64,000 nucleotides of DNA from Limnoglobus roseus (GCF_008254045.1 NZ_CP042425.1:4526001-4590000); one strand, 5' to 3'. Positions 54,403 to 62,322 are shown, counted from the first letter of the stretch. Notes: generated from the sequence alone by a model not told the origin. Program-made: numbers and translations.

Positions 54403-54566
54403 GGCGAACCTCGCGTGGGGTGAAGGAGTGGTAGCCTAACGTTACCCGCCGGCCGGGGCGGGGGCAAGGACGATGTGCGGCGGCGGACGAGCGTTTGGCT
54501 CGTTGTTTGCAATCTGTGTTTAATCCCCTCACCTTCCCGATCGCCCCCAACGCCGAGGTTGCACCC

Positions 54567-54827
54567 ATGATGCCGGTTCAAGAGCTACTGAACATCGAGC
54601 AGCACCTAGAGAGCAAGGGGATTGACCGGAGGTGCAAGGCGTGCGGACACGAGCAGATGAAAGTGTTCGACTACGCCTTCCTCGCCCCGATGCAGGGCAC
54701 GCAGGCCGTTGCCGATTTCTTCGCGCTCATGTGCCCGCACTGTGCCCACTCCCTGTTCTTCTCGGTCCGCTCCCCGAGCGTGTTGAAGCAGTGGGCCGAC
54801 AAGGGCGAGACGGTCGAGGGCGGATAG
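54567..54827 (+). CDS. small hypothetical protein with two cysteine pairs
   Basis: ATG at 54567 (a second ATG follows directly) gives 86 residues. RRCKACGHEQMKVFDYAFLA and ALMCPHCAHSLFFSVRSPSV form a two-knuckle zinc site separated by a hydrophobic linker. The function is unknown. Confidence 0.65.
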   Translation: MMPVQELLNIEQHLESKGIDRRCKACGHEQMKVFDYAFLAPMQGTQAVADFFALMCPHCAHSLFFSVRSPSVLKQWADKGETVEGG

Positions 54828-54912
54828 TCACCTTCGGCGGTCTCGGCGCCGACCGCGGCGGCGAAGAAGTATGGCCGCAGAGCGGGCCAAAGCCCCTCCC
54901 ACAGCCCGCGTC

Positions 54913-55680
54913 TTAGCCGACCCCGCCAACGCTTAGCAGTACCTTTGCCGCCGTCAGCGTCACCTCCTCGACCCGATCCCCGTCCCCCGCCCCCGTCAGT
55001 GCCCTCGCCTCCGCCGCAGAACGGGCGACGACCAAGAAGAGCCGCAGCCGGGCCGGGTCCCCCGCCGTCGTCAACTCCGACGCCTGCTCCTTCGCCGGAG
55101 TGGTCGGGGGAGCCGTCGCGGGCGTCGGCTCCGGCTCCTCGATCACCGTCTCCTCCGCCTCCGGCCACGCCGACCAATCCTCGATCGGCGTCTCGGGACG
55201 GGTCAACTCATCGGCTTCCGAGTTCTCCTCGCGGGGTATCCACTTCGCCGCCCACGGGAGGCCGACGCGGGCGAGGGCGTCGCGGACCTCGTCGCGGATC
55301 GCCGTCAGCTCCGCCTTCTTCGACGCCCACGCCCCCGTGAGCTGCTCGACGACGAGGCGGGAGTCGCCTTCGAAGAGCAGACCCGTCGGGCGAGGCCCCG
55401 CCTCGATTTCGCGGACGGCCTCGGCGACGCTTCGCCATTCGGAGACGTTGTTGGTGACGGCGGCGGCGACGGTGTCGCCGGACTTGCGGCGGACGGGTCG
55501 GCCGGCGGCGTCGAGGATCAGAAACCCCCACTTCCCAGAGGCGAAAGCGGAGCCATTGTCTGCGCAGCTCCCGTCGAAGCGAATGGTCCAGAAGCCGTCG
55601 CGGGGGCGTTGGAAAAGCCGCAGGGCGGGGTGGGCGAGGCCCTTGTCGCCTCTGGCGGCGGGGGCGGGGAAGCGGGGCAT
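54913..55680 (-). CDS. RNase H-like protein (RNase HI fold)
   Basis: ATG at 55680 with GGAG seven bases upstream; 255 residues. TIRFDGSCADNGSAFASGKW carries the first catalytic Asp, TNNVSEWRSVAEAVREIE the Glu, LLFEGDSRLVVEQLTGAW the second Asp, and IPREENSEADELTRPE the final acidic residue, giving the full DEDD-like pattern in RNase HI order. A Glu/Pro/Thr-rich linker and a ~50-residue C-terminal domain follow. It would cleave RNA in RNA-DNA hybrids; in a mobile element it could serve replication or a reverse-transcription-like step, but no RT was seen. Confidence 0.85.
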   Translation of the reverse strand: MPRFPAPAARGDKGLAHPALRLFQRPRDGFWTIRFDGSCADNGSAFASGKWGFLILDAAGRPVRRKSGDTVAAAVTNNVSEWRSVAEAVREIEAGPRPTGLLFEGDSRLVVEQLTGAWASKKAELTAIRDEVRDALARVGLPWAAKWIPREENSEADELTRPETPIEDWSAWPEAEETVIEEPEPTPATAPPTTPAKEQASELTTAGDPARLRLFLVVARSAAEARALTGAGDGDRVEEVTLTAAKVLLSVGGVG

Positions 55681-55741
55681 AGAAGACTCCGGTGAAGAAG
55701 AGGAAGAAGGGGGCGGCGAGGCCGCCCCGAGTCGAGACGGG

Positions 55742-55966
55742 TCAGGCGAGGACGGGTTCTTCGAGAACAGTGTCGGCTTCGGCGGGGGCGGGGAAGAGGG
55801 CGGCGGCGAGGCGGGCGCGGGCGGTCTCTAAGTGGCGGACCGTCTCCTCCGTCCACTCCGCGTCGGAGATGGCGTAGGTGCCGGCGAACTCGCCCAAGTC
55901 GGCGAGGGCCTGGGAGGCGCGGTTCGAGAGGGGGGAATCGACGCCGTTGAGAAACGAGACGCTCAT
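55742..55966 (-). CDS. small helical protein
   Basis: ATG at 55966 with AGGAG six bases upstream; 74 residues: MSVSFLNGVDSPLSNRASQA then LADLGEFAGTYAISDAEWTE and a helix TVRHLETARARLAAALFPAP. No family recognised. It is 61 bp upstream of the RNase H gene on the same strand. Confidence 0.7.
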   Translation of the reverse strand: MSVSFLNGVDSPLSNRASQALADLGEFAGTYAISDAEWTEETVRHLETARARLAAALFPAPAEADTVLEEPVLA

Positions 55967-56065
55967 CGGAACTCCTTCGGGGGCCGAGCGGCGAAGTGCC
56001 GCAGGGGGCGAAGGAGATCATAGAGTTACTTTGGTAACTCATCAAGGAAAAAGTCACCTAATCGT

Positions 56066-56494
56066 TCAGGTCGTCTCAAACCGCTTTCTCATCCAATCCG
56101 TCAAGTTCTTAACTCCCGCCAAATCTTTGACGAGATCGTTGATGCGGAACAGTTCGTTGAAGTCCGCGTTCAGGGCAACGACGAGGCGAACCGCGTTCAC
56201 GAGGGTGGGGGTCTTGGTCGTATTGAGGTAGGAGTGAAGCGTTCCGAAAGCGATGTCCGCCCTGTCCGCGAGTTCCTTCTCGGTTAGGGCCTCCTCGATC
56301 ATCTTTGTCCGAACCCACTCACCGAAGGATGGGAGAACGCCTTCGAGTTGTGCTTTCGCCTTCCGAACCGACGAACCCTCATCGAGCGAGCCGATCAACA
56401 CTCCCGCCTTCGTCAGCGCCTTGCCGACTTGTTCGAGCAGCTCGTGCCCGGTGCCGAGCATCTCCAACGCCCGCTTCTTCGCGTCCTTCGCCAT
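56066..56494 (-). CDS. XRE-family helix-turn-helix regulator
   Basis: ATG at 56494 with GAGGAG seven bases upstream; 142 residues. An N-terminal helical part (MLGTGHELLEQVGKALTKAG) precedes the HTH LTEKELADRADIAFGTLHSY, LNTTKTPTLVNAVRLVVALN (about 70-115), typical of Cro/CI-like regulators. As the only such repressor in the element it may control its lysogeny-like state. Three direct repeats lie about 340 bp upstream (56836-56886). Confidence 0.8.
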   Translation of the reverse strand: MAKDAKKRALEMLGTGHELLEQVGKALTKAGVLIGSLDEGSSVRKAKAQLEGVLPSFGEWVRTKMIEEALTEKELADRADIAFGTLHSYLNTTKTPTLVNAVRLVVALNADFNELFRINDLVKDLAGVKNLTDWMRKRFETT

Positions 56495-56835
56495 CGCCGT
56501 CTCCTCTTTGGCTCGGCGGAGTCTAGTCTGATCCCGCCGCCGCGTCAGCCCCAGCTCCCTCTGGGAATTCGCCCCCGTCCGCGACGGCTTCTCGGCGGCG
56601 ACGGCGAACCGTCGCCGCCGCGATCTCGGAGGGGAGGGTTCGGCGACGAAGAGGGGTCGTAGGGCCTGCTGCTCCGCGTCGCGGTGGGCGACCCCGACCC
56701 AACGCGGCCCACCGGCTCGCCACTCCCACAGACGCACCGACGCCGCCCGCGTCGGTCCCGCGTCCCCGCCTCCGTCTATTCCGCGAAATCTCGGCGGATT
56801 CCTCTTGATGTGCAATTGTTCAGATCCGGGAGGCT

Positions 56836-56886
56836 TTGCCCACCGAATCAGATTTGCCCACGGAATGCACGGTCTGCCCACCGAAT
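56836..56886. repeat. three 13-bp direct repeats, iteron- or operator-like
   Basis: TTGCCCACCGAAT, TTGCCCACGGAAT and CTGCCCACCGAAT start at 56836, 56854 and 56874, spaced 18 and 20 bp, about two helical turns. They lie in the 425-bp gap between the XRE gene and the small membrane protein gene, where no ORF is supported; a copy of CTGTGGGAGTGG (complement) is at 56720-56731. Confidence 0.75.
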
Positions 56887-56919
56887 CGCCGATCTACTTG
56901 TTTGGCTTGAGGAGGCGAC

Positions 56920-57231
56920 TCACGCCCGGATGAGACTTGCCAGCGTCCAGACGATGTACGCCGTCGTGCCACCACCGACCAAGAGTGCGATCAGCCCGCA
57001 CACCCGGTCCCCCCACCAGCCCGAACGTACCGCACGAAGTCCGCACCCCACGCTCAGTGCGAGTAGGACGTACTTCGGAACGTAGTACTCGGAATACGGC
57101 CACCAGTTAATCGGAGTCAGGAGGGGGCCGAGTGCCGCCACCCCACCGAGTAGGACGAGGGCTAGAGGTCCGCATCCGACCCCCGCGACGGGAGGCGAAG
57201 GAGACATCGCGGCAGGAGTAGTTTCCGCCAT
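56920..57231 (-). CDS. small three-TM membrane protein
   Basis: ATG at 57231 is preferred to an upstream TTG. 103 residues with hydrophobic segments at about 20-40 (LALVLLGGVAALGPLLTPI), 50-70 (YVPKYVLLALSVGCGLRAV) and 75-100 (VCGLIALLVGGGTTAYIVWT). Function unknown. Confidence 0.6.
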   Translation of the reverse strand: MAETTPAAMSPSPPVAGVGCGPLALVLLGGVAALGPLLTPINWWPYSEYYVPKYVLLALSVGCGLRAVRSGWWGDRVCGLIALLVGGGTTAYIVWTLASLIRA

Positions 57232-57527
57232 CGGTAGAAGTCCGCTGCGGTTCAATTACTTGTTCCGCCCGCCATCTTCCCGCGCCGCGGCCGGCGGTGC
57301 AACGGGGTGAGTTCGCCGTTCGCGGCGGGACGCCCTCGCCGCCCTCGCTCCTACTCCGCCCCGCCCGCGGCGGCTTCGCCGCCGCCGCCTACTTTATCTC
57401 CGTCGCCCCCTCCGACGCCTACGCGGGCGTAGGAGTCAAAGAAGAGTAGCCGTAGGCGAGGAGACGGAGTTTCCGCGGAGTGGTGTCTGTGACGGGTCGT
57501 TGACCCCGTCGGGGATGGCGATTAGCC

Positions 57528-58076
57528 TTGTGGGATACGGGGCCGCTTGGTGCTACACGGGATTGGTCTGAAGCGCGTTCGGCGGCGGAGGGAGTTTTGG
57601 AAGGCATCGGCCCAATCGAAGGCGAAGAACAGCTCGTCGCCGTCTTCGGCTACTGGCCCACGTTCCACGACGCCGAGGTCCTGTGGCTGCGGCTCGATCG
57701 GCGCTCGGGGGGCGAGGCGAGCTACGGCCCGACCCTCGAAGCCCTCGTTCACGCATTCGAGATGACAGACGAAGTCGGCCCCGATGGGTATTACGGCCAG
57801 CGGTTTCACGTGCTGGTGCATCTCCAATTCCGGGAAGTCGTCAAGTTGCGGCTGGATGGCTTCAACCACCAGAACGCTCTCCATGGACTGGACTTCACCG
57901 ACCTGCGGGACCGGCAGATGGAGCGGGTGAAGTGGGCGGTGCGGTTCAACTCGGCGTTCGGGGTGGATGCATCTTTCGAGTGTTTCGCCGTGGAGGTCCT
58001 AAGTGTGGTCCCGTGTGGTAACGCCGGAGAGGCAATCAACGCCGAACCGCCTGCTTCGAACCTCGACCGCGCGTAG
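57528..58076 (+). CDS. Imm50-like protein
   Basis: Possibly an immunity-type protein. The open frame starts at TTG 57528 but the conserved part begins near residue 37: VAVFGYWPTFHDAEVLWLRL, HAFEMTDEV, VVKLRLDGFNHQNALHGLDF and SAFGVDASFECFAVEVLSVV. These blocks resemble the Imm50/GYWPxFHDAEV family. No cognate toxin is adjacent; orphan immunity-like genes of this family are common cargo. The start is uncertain. Confidence 0.65.
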   Translation: MWDTGPLGATRDWSEARSAAEGVLEGIGPIEGEEQLVAVFGYWPTFHDAEVLWLRLDRRSGGEASYGPTLEALVHAFEMTDEVGPDGYYGQRFHVLVHLQFREVVKLRLDGFNHQNALHGLDFTDLRDRQMERVKWAVRFNSAFGVDASFECFAVEVLSVVPCGNAGEAINAEPPASNLDRA

Positions 58077-58235
58077 GCTTCCCCCTGTCTTGCCTGATGA
58101 TCTCGGTCAGCGTTAGAGTCGCATCTGAAGATGAGAAGGCGACGGCGTGGGCGGTGGCTCGGGGGTTGACCCGCGGGCGGCGATGGGGTCGAATGGGCAG
58201 TGTTCGCCTGCGCGGGTGGCGGAGGGCTTCGGGCA

Positions 58236-59222
58236 GTGTCGTGGTATCTGACCATTCGCGGCGGCCCCGACTACTCGCGGTTCGCGGCGACGGCCCCGCT
58301 GGTCGAGTTCTTGGCCGCGATGCCCGAACTGCGGCAGACCGGGCCGAGGGACTTCCAAGCCGCCGACGGGCAGCCGTGGGTGGTAGTGATAATGGCCGCG
58401 TGCAACCCGGCCGGCGGCTACGCCATCGACGGCGAGTTCTTGCCGCGGATCAACGTTGTCGAACTGGTCTGCTCGGATTCTGGCGATCCCGCGTGGTACG
58501 ACGCCCTGGCCGGTCGGATCGCGGAGTTCCTCGAATGGTCGGCGTTCGAGGGGGAGCGGCAGGCGTGGCCGTCGCTGATGACCGAGGCGGAGTGGGCGGC
58601 GGCGACGGAGCCGAAGCTGATGCTGGAGTGGCGGCATTCGAGGGAGACGGCGTCCGAGCGGAAGCTGCGGCTGTTCGCCGCAGCGGCTTTCGGTCGGCTC
58701 CTCCGCCTACTGCCTGACCCCCGGCAGCGGCGGGGCGTCGAGGTATTGGAGCAAGTCGCAGAGGGGGTCGTTCTCCGGTCCGCGTGTCGGGGCGTGACGG
58801 CGGAAGTTCGGCAAGCGATCCCACGGGAAGATCGAGCCTCAGACACTCTCTCCGGCGACGACCCGCACTACATCGCCCTGATGCTGTACCGGGAGTTCTG
58901 CTCGTCCTCGATGGCGATCCACGCCGTTCATGCGACGGCAGGACTGGCGGACGGGGGCAATGAGCAACAAGCCCAGAGCCAGCTCCTCCGCTGCGTCTTT
59001 AACCCCTTCGCTCCCACGTTCGACCCCCGCTGGCTCACCGCCACCGCCCGCTCCCTCGCCGAATCCGCCTACGAAGCCCGAGCCTGGGACCGTCTCCCCA
59101 TCTTAGCCGACGCCCTCGAAGACGCCGGCTGCGAAGACGAAGCCGTTCTGAGTCACCTCCGCGGTCCCGGTCCGCACGCTCGCGGCTGCTGGGTCTTAGA
59201 CCTCGTCCTCGGCAAATCCTAG
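58236..59222 (+). CDS. fusion of two Gemmata-type families
   Basis: GTG at 58236 with GGAGG upstream gives 328 residues. Residues 1-115 form one family (SWYLTIRGGPDYSRFAATAP, PLVEFLAAMPELRQTGPRDF, NVVELVCSDSGDPAWYDALA). From MTEAEWAAATEPKLMLEWRH to RGCWVLDLVLGKS the second family follows, the same as 39626-40312. The junction AWPSLMTEAEW keeps what looks like the original start codon of the second gene, so two formerly separate neighbours were joined by loss of a stop. Function unknown. Confidence 0.75.
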   Translation: MSWYLTIRGGPDYSRFAATAPLVEFLAAMPELRQTGPRDFQAADGQPWVVVIMAACNPAGGYAIDGEFLPRINVVELVCSDSGDPAWYDALAGRIAEFLEWSAFEGERQAWPSLMTEAEWAAATEPKLMLEWRHSRETASERKLRLFAAAAFGRLLRLLPDPRQRRGVEVLEQVAEGVVLRSACRGVTAEVRQAIPREDRASDTLSGDDPHYIALMLYREFCSSSMAIHAVHATAGLADGGNEQQAQSQLLRCVFNPFAPTFDPRWLTATARSLAESAYEARAWDRLPILADALEDAGCEDEAVLSHLRGPGPHARGCWVLDLVLGKS

Positions 59223-59336
59223 ACCGCGACGGCGTGGGCGATGAGACGGCGAGGGAACGGGGTTCCCTCGCCCCCTCCCTCTTCGTCTGGGTCGGCGTCG
59301 CGGTCAGGGTGGCCGACGGAGACCCGGAAACGACGA

Positions 59337-59370
59337 AAGCCCCCTCTGGGAATGGTCCCAGAGGGGGCTT
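59337..59370. terminator. strong bidirectional-looking hairpin terminator
   Basis: A perfect 15-bp stem around an ATGG loop, beginning AAGCCCCCTCTGGGA (the C run is five long) and closing with GGGGGCTT, is followed by CTTCTC. It lies 115 bp past the fused gene's stop. Confidence 0.8.
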
Positions 59371-59511
59371 CTTCTCATCCGCCTCCTGCGTCTCCGTCAC
59401 CGTCGCGGCGGCCGGCCCCGCCCACAGGCACGACCGACGGCTACGGAGATTGAGCGGAGGGGGAGTGTACGGTAGAACACTTCATCCCCTCACTCGGCGA
59501 AGGAGAAGGCG

Positions 59512-59778
59512 ATGACGACGACACTCTTGATGATCCCCGTGACCTCCGTCGGGTTCGGCACCGGGACCGTGTCGGTCCGCGATGCGAAGACCGGCTTGGA
59601 GCTGACACTGAATGGGGCGGGGGCGGTTCTGCGGCGAGGGGTGGTCTACCTCCCTGCGGAGTCGCTGGGGACGGAGGGCCTCTCCCACCTCGTCCGGTTC
59701 GCGGACGGCGTGGTCGCCTGGGTCGCCGTCGGCGAGGGGGTCGAAGAGGGCGTCGGGTGCGCGGGGTGTGCGGCGTAA
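59512..59778 (+). CDS. small hypothetical beta-rich protein
   Basis: ATG at 59512 with GGAG seven bases upstream; 88 residues. MTTTLLMIPVTSVGFGTGTV, then VRDAKTGLELTLNGAGAVLR and SHLVRFADGVVAWVAVGEGV. The pattern of short strands with a hydrophobic core suggests a compact beta-barrel. No family recognised. It is the nearest plus-strand gene before the sigma-54 promoter. Confidence 0.7.
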   Translation: MTTTLLMIPVTSVGFGTGTVSVRDAKTGLELTLNGAGAVLRRGVVYLPAESLGTEGLSHLVRFADGVVAWVAVGEGVEEGVGCAGCAA

Positions 59779-60091
59779 CGTGACGATAGATTCGGTTGCG
59801 AGTTGCGACGTAAACGAAGGAAGCCGACCACTTCGAGAGCCAGTGAGCGTGCATCCGGCTGGCGAGTGATCGGCTACCTTCTGACAAAAGTGGAGCAAAT
59901 TGTCTGCCAATCGACGGCGGCCGATCACGCTGCTCATTCGTTGTCGCTCCCGGCGAATTCACCTCAGTTGCGCACGGCTGTTCCCCATCTTGAGCACCGA
60001 AGTTCTCAATCCCGGAGCCATCAACTCACTTATCTCTTGCCGGAGTCGTAACTTTCTCACCCATGCACGAAGGATGTTAACTTTCGGGAGC

Positions 60092-60107
60092 TGGCACACT
60101 CCTTGCA
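60092..60107 (+). promoter_or_regulatory. consensus sigma-54 (RpoN) promoter
   Basis: TGGCACACTCCTTGCA matches the -24/-12 consensus TGGCAC-N5-TTGCW exactly, with GG at 60093-60094 and GC at 60105-60106. Predicted start of transcription is near 60118. Upstream, TAACTTTC occurs twice (about 60047 and 60077), possible activator sites. No bacterial enhancer-binding protein is visible in the element, so the activator would be host-encoded. Confidence 0.75.
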
Positions 60108-60117
60108 TCATTCTCCA

Positions 60118-60194
60118 TCACTGGCGGGATGAAAAAGTGAGAGGTTGAGTGGGCGACAACCTCTTGCAGTTCATCCCGCCATTTTCGTTTTTCC
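60118..60194 (+). ncRNA. candidate ~75-nt hairpin RNA driven by sigma-54
   Basis: Immediately after the predicted start lies an imperfectly nested hairpin: outer stem TGGCGGGATGAA / TTCATCCCGCCA (60122-60133 / 60170-60181), inner stem AGAGGTTG / CAACCTCT (60140-60147 / 60157-60164) and loop AGTGGGCGA. It is followed by TTTTCGTTTTTCC, an intrinsic terminator. The whole transcript would be little more than this one stable structure. No ORF or ribosome site is included. Between 59779 and 60363 no gene is supported. Confidence 0.6.
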
Positions 60195-60363
60195 ACTCAC
60201 GCCTCACTCCAAGTCGAACGCCAAACAAGACGTTGTCGCCCCTGCTCCGGCTACGCCATCGGCTCCCACTTCTCCGCCCCCTCCCAAGTGACTCTTCGGA
60301 ACCCCACCGCGAACACCGTCGCATTCTCTATCGCCGTCGCCTTCGGCGGCTGGGTCGAGTATC

Positions 60364-60642
60364 TCACTCCTTCTTTCCCATCGACGCTATCACCGGCGGG
60401 AGCTTCGGCGGCGTCGGCGTCGGCGTCGGTGTGTCTGTGGGAGTGGCGGCCGGGGGCCTTCGGCTGGGGCGAGGCTGCTTCCCCCGGACGAGATCAATCA
60501 CCCGCTGCCGAAACGCCGCCTTCACCTTCTGAGGCTGAGTCATCTCGCGGAGGTCGTCGAGGTGCGGACGGAGAGAGGGCGGGAGAGTAGAAGGGACGGC
60601 GTCGCGGAGGGCGGCGGCGTAGCGGCGGGGGTCGTGGCTCAT
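60364..60642 (-). CDS. small basic protein with Thr/Pro-rich tail
   Basis: 92 residues from ATG at 60642. A helical start (MSHDPRRYAAALRDAVPSTL) and a basic segment (QKVKAAFRQRVIDLVRGKQP) are followed by a tail of Thr-Pro repeats (TDTPTPTPTPPK). The tail DNA contains a copy of CTGTGGGAGTGG. No family recognised and no strong ribosome site. Confidence 0.5.
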   Translation of the reverse strand: MSHDPRRYAAALRDAVPSTLPPSLRPHLDDLREMTQPQKVKAAFRQRVIDLVRGKQPRPSRRPPAATPTDTPTPTPTPPKLPPVIASMGKKE

Positions 60643-61302
60643 CAGAGTCTCGGGAAGGGAGAGGGAACCCCCGCCGACGGGGTCGGCGGGGGCGGAGAAG
60701 AGGGTTCAGCGACCCCGTCTAGGGTGCGATAAAATCGCGATAGGCGAGGGCGTCGGCGGGTCGCACTGGGTCTAAGACGAGAGGAGATCGCGAGGTAGGA
60801 TCGAGCTGGGGGCCGCTGCTGGGTCTTCAGATGGGACTAATTCGCCAGGGGCGAAGGGGGAGTCGATTTCAACTCGAAAAGGGGAGGCGAGGGCGACTCA
60901 TTCTAGTCGCCGTCTTAGACTCAGACGAGACCTAAGTCTAATTAGCACTAAGTAAGTAGTCTTTATCGTCTTTCTCGAAATAGCCCCTGACCCCGTCGGC
61001 GAGGAGAGGGGATGGCGAGGGCGGGCGGCCCGCCCCTGAGTCTCCGGCGGGGTCGGCGAAGAGGCGGCGGCGGGGTGTCCCCGCCCCCTGGGTCGCCGTC
61101 TGAGTCTGGGTCGAGGCGAGGCCCGAGGGGTGCCACTCCCACAAACGCAGCGGGGGCGACCGAGACGGCGTCAGAGTAGGGGGGAGATTCGGCGGGGCCT
61201 CCCCGCCAGCTCCTTCTGAGAAGCCTTCGTGGGCGTCGGCTTCTTCGGGGAGTGGGAGTAGGAGCGGGGCGGGGACCCCGTCCCCGCCCGGGTCTCGTAG
61301 GG

Positions 61303-61338
61303 TGCTGGGTGGTTGATCTGGTGCTGGGGAAGGAGTAG
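61303..61338 (+). pseudogene. 3' fragment of a MTEAEW-family gene
   Basis: Encodes CWVVDLVLGKE and a TAG stop, the exact last residues of the 39626-40312 protein, but nothing upstream in frame belongs to the family. The surrounding 60643-61368 (725 bp) otherwise has no supported gene; it includes a variant of the 12-bp motif (61133-61144). Confidence 0.75.
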
Positions 61339-61368
61339 GCGATGGCGGGGAGGATACCTCGCCCCGCT

Positions 61369-61683
61369 TCAACGGGTGTCGAGTGGGCAATGGCGACTGG
61401 ATCGCGCACTCACGTAGGCCGCTTCGAAAAGGGCGGCCCCCAGGCCGACGCCCCCGATCAGCACGCCGAACAGTCGCACCGACGCCTCGGCCTGGGCGTC
61501 TTCCCGATCTCGTAGCCGTACCCACTCGGCGCGATCTTCTGCCGGCACCGCTTGGAGGAGACGCTCGCGGTCCCGGGCCTCGCGGTTGACCGCCGCGGCG
61601 GATGGGACGGTCTGGAGGGCGATGCCCGCGAGGAAGAAGCAGGAGGTGAGGATCAGACGGGCGTAGCTGTACACGGTGCGCAT
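61369..61683 (-). CDS. small protein with N- and C-terminal membrane segments
   Basis: ATG at 61683 gives 104 residues. A first hydrophobic segment (about 8-28, LILTSCFFLAGIALQTVPSA) may be a signal anchor. A charged helix follows (NREARDRERLLQAVPAEDRA), then a second membrane segment (about 70-92, LFGVLIGGVGLGAALFEAAY). Function unknown. It is the rightmost gene of the element that I can support. Confidence 0.6.
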   Translation of the reverse strand: MRTVYSYARLILTSCFFLAGIALQTVPSAAAVNREARDRERLLQAVPAEDRAEWVRLRDREDAQAEASVRLFGVLIGGVGLGAALFEAAYVSARSSRHCPLDTR

Positions 61684-62112
61684 TCGGCGAGTTCTCAAGG
61701 CGGAGTCAATCCCTGACGGCGGGGGAACTGGCCCAGCCTATTCTCCCTTGCCGACTCGGTCAACGACTTCGCCGCGGCGATGCCTCTTCTCTCATCTCGA
61801 CTTCATCGCGGGCGATGAGGAGATGGCGAAGCCGAGGTAGCAGGGGCCGAGGAGAGGTTCGCAGCTCCGTCGAAGACGCAGTCGCCGAGCGACAGCGGCC
61901 ATCACCCCCACAAAGCGAGACGGCGTAGAAGATCGAGAGGGGACGGCGGGGAGAGGGAGTCGCGGCCCCGCCGGGGGCGAATCGGGCGATGACGAGGAAG
62001 AGGAGTAGGCAACGGGTAGGGGAGGGTTCGTCGCTGTCGTAGTTGCCACCCCTCAGAGAAGCCTTCGCCTGTGAGGAGTTTCAGAGGGCGAAGGGCCGAT
62101 TCCGCTTGCAAC
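61684..62112. other. 430-bp right-end region without a supported gene
   Basis: A short minus-strand ORF here is Ser/Pro low-complexity without a ribosome site and is not called. The region leads to the arm repeats and attR. Confidence 0.5.
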
Positions 62113-62134
62113 TGTCGTAGTAACTGTCGTAGTA
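62113..62134. repeat. right arm repeats, putative integrase arm-binding site
   Basis: Two tandem copies of ACTGTCGTAGTA (from 62111), sharing 20 identical bases with 33611-33630 near the other end, 95 bp from attR. Confidence 0.65.
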
Positions 62135-62228
62135 TCTTTCTCGATCCGCGGGGAACCTACGCCCGCGATCCGACGGCGACGCAGAAGGAGAAGGCGACGG
62201 AGGGGAGGGAACCTCCTACGATTCACAG

Positions 62229-62322
62229 CGGACCTGGACAACTTCCTCGGCGACCGCCTCGGCGAAGGCCGCTAAAAATGGCGAACGAGCCGATCCGAAT
62301 GACCCACGGGACAACCCGTGGG
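62229..62322. repeat. attR: right 94-bp direct repeat
   Basis: Identical to 33451-33544. It retains the duplicated phosphoesterase 3' end and stop codon, and its hairpin is followed by the host T-tract, so the sequence right of 62322 is chromosomal. Confidence 0.95.

Larger units (their letters stand above)
33451..62322. mobile_element. 28.8-kb site-specific integrative element (genomic island)
   Basis: Bounded by perfect 94-bp direct repeats, with a tyrosine recombinase reading inward 105 bp from the left repeat. Tandem 12-bp repeats lie inside each end (33611-33630 and 62113-62134). Inside are many short ORFs of accessory type, an IS630, an XRE regulator, two sigma factors and long non-coding stretches, in contrast to the compact housekeeping flanks. 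No relaxase, type IV secretion, terminase or capsid gene was recognised, so conjugative or phage identity is open; a phage-like satellite or degraded prophage is the best guess because of the structural-looking operon at 38.9-47.2 kb. Confidence 0.9.

Noticed and set aside
54913..55680. RNase H gene as evidence for a retron or retrotransposon
   Set aside because: No reverse-transcriptase motif (such as YxDD) was seen anywhere in the element.
60938..61525. A 195-residue minus-strand ORF
   Set aside because: Pro/Arg/Ser-biased composition typical of GC-rich non-coding frames; the opposite strand shows a real gene fragment (61303-61338).
61792..62049. An 85-residue minus-strand ORF near the right end
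   Set aside because: Low-complexity Ser/Pro sequence, no ribosome site and no domain.
33451..62322. Element as an integrative conjugative element
   Set aside because: No relaxase, coupling protein or type IV secretion gene could be recognised; left as mechanism unknown.
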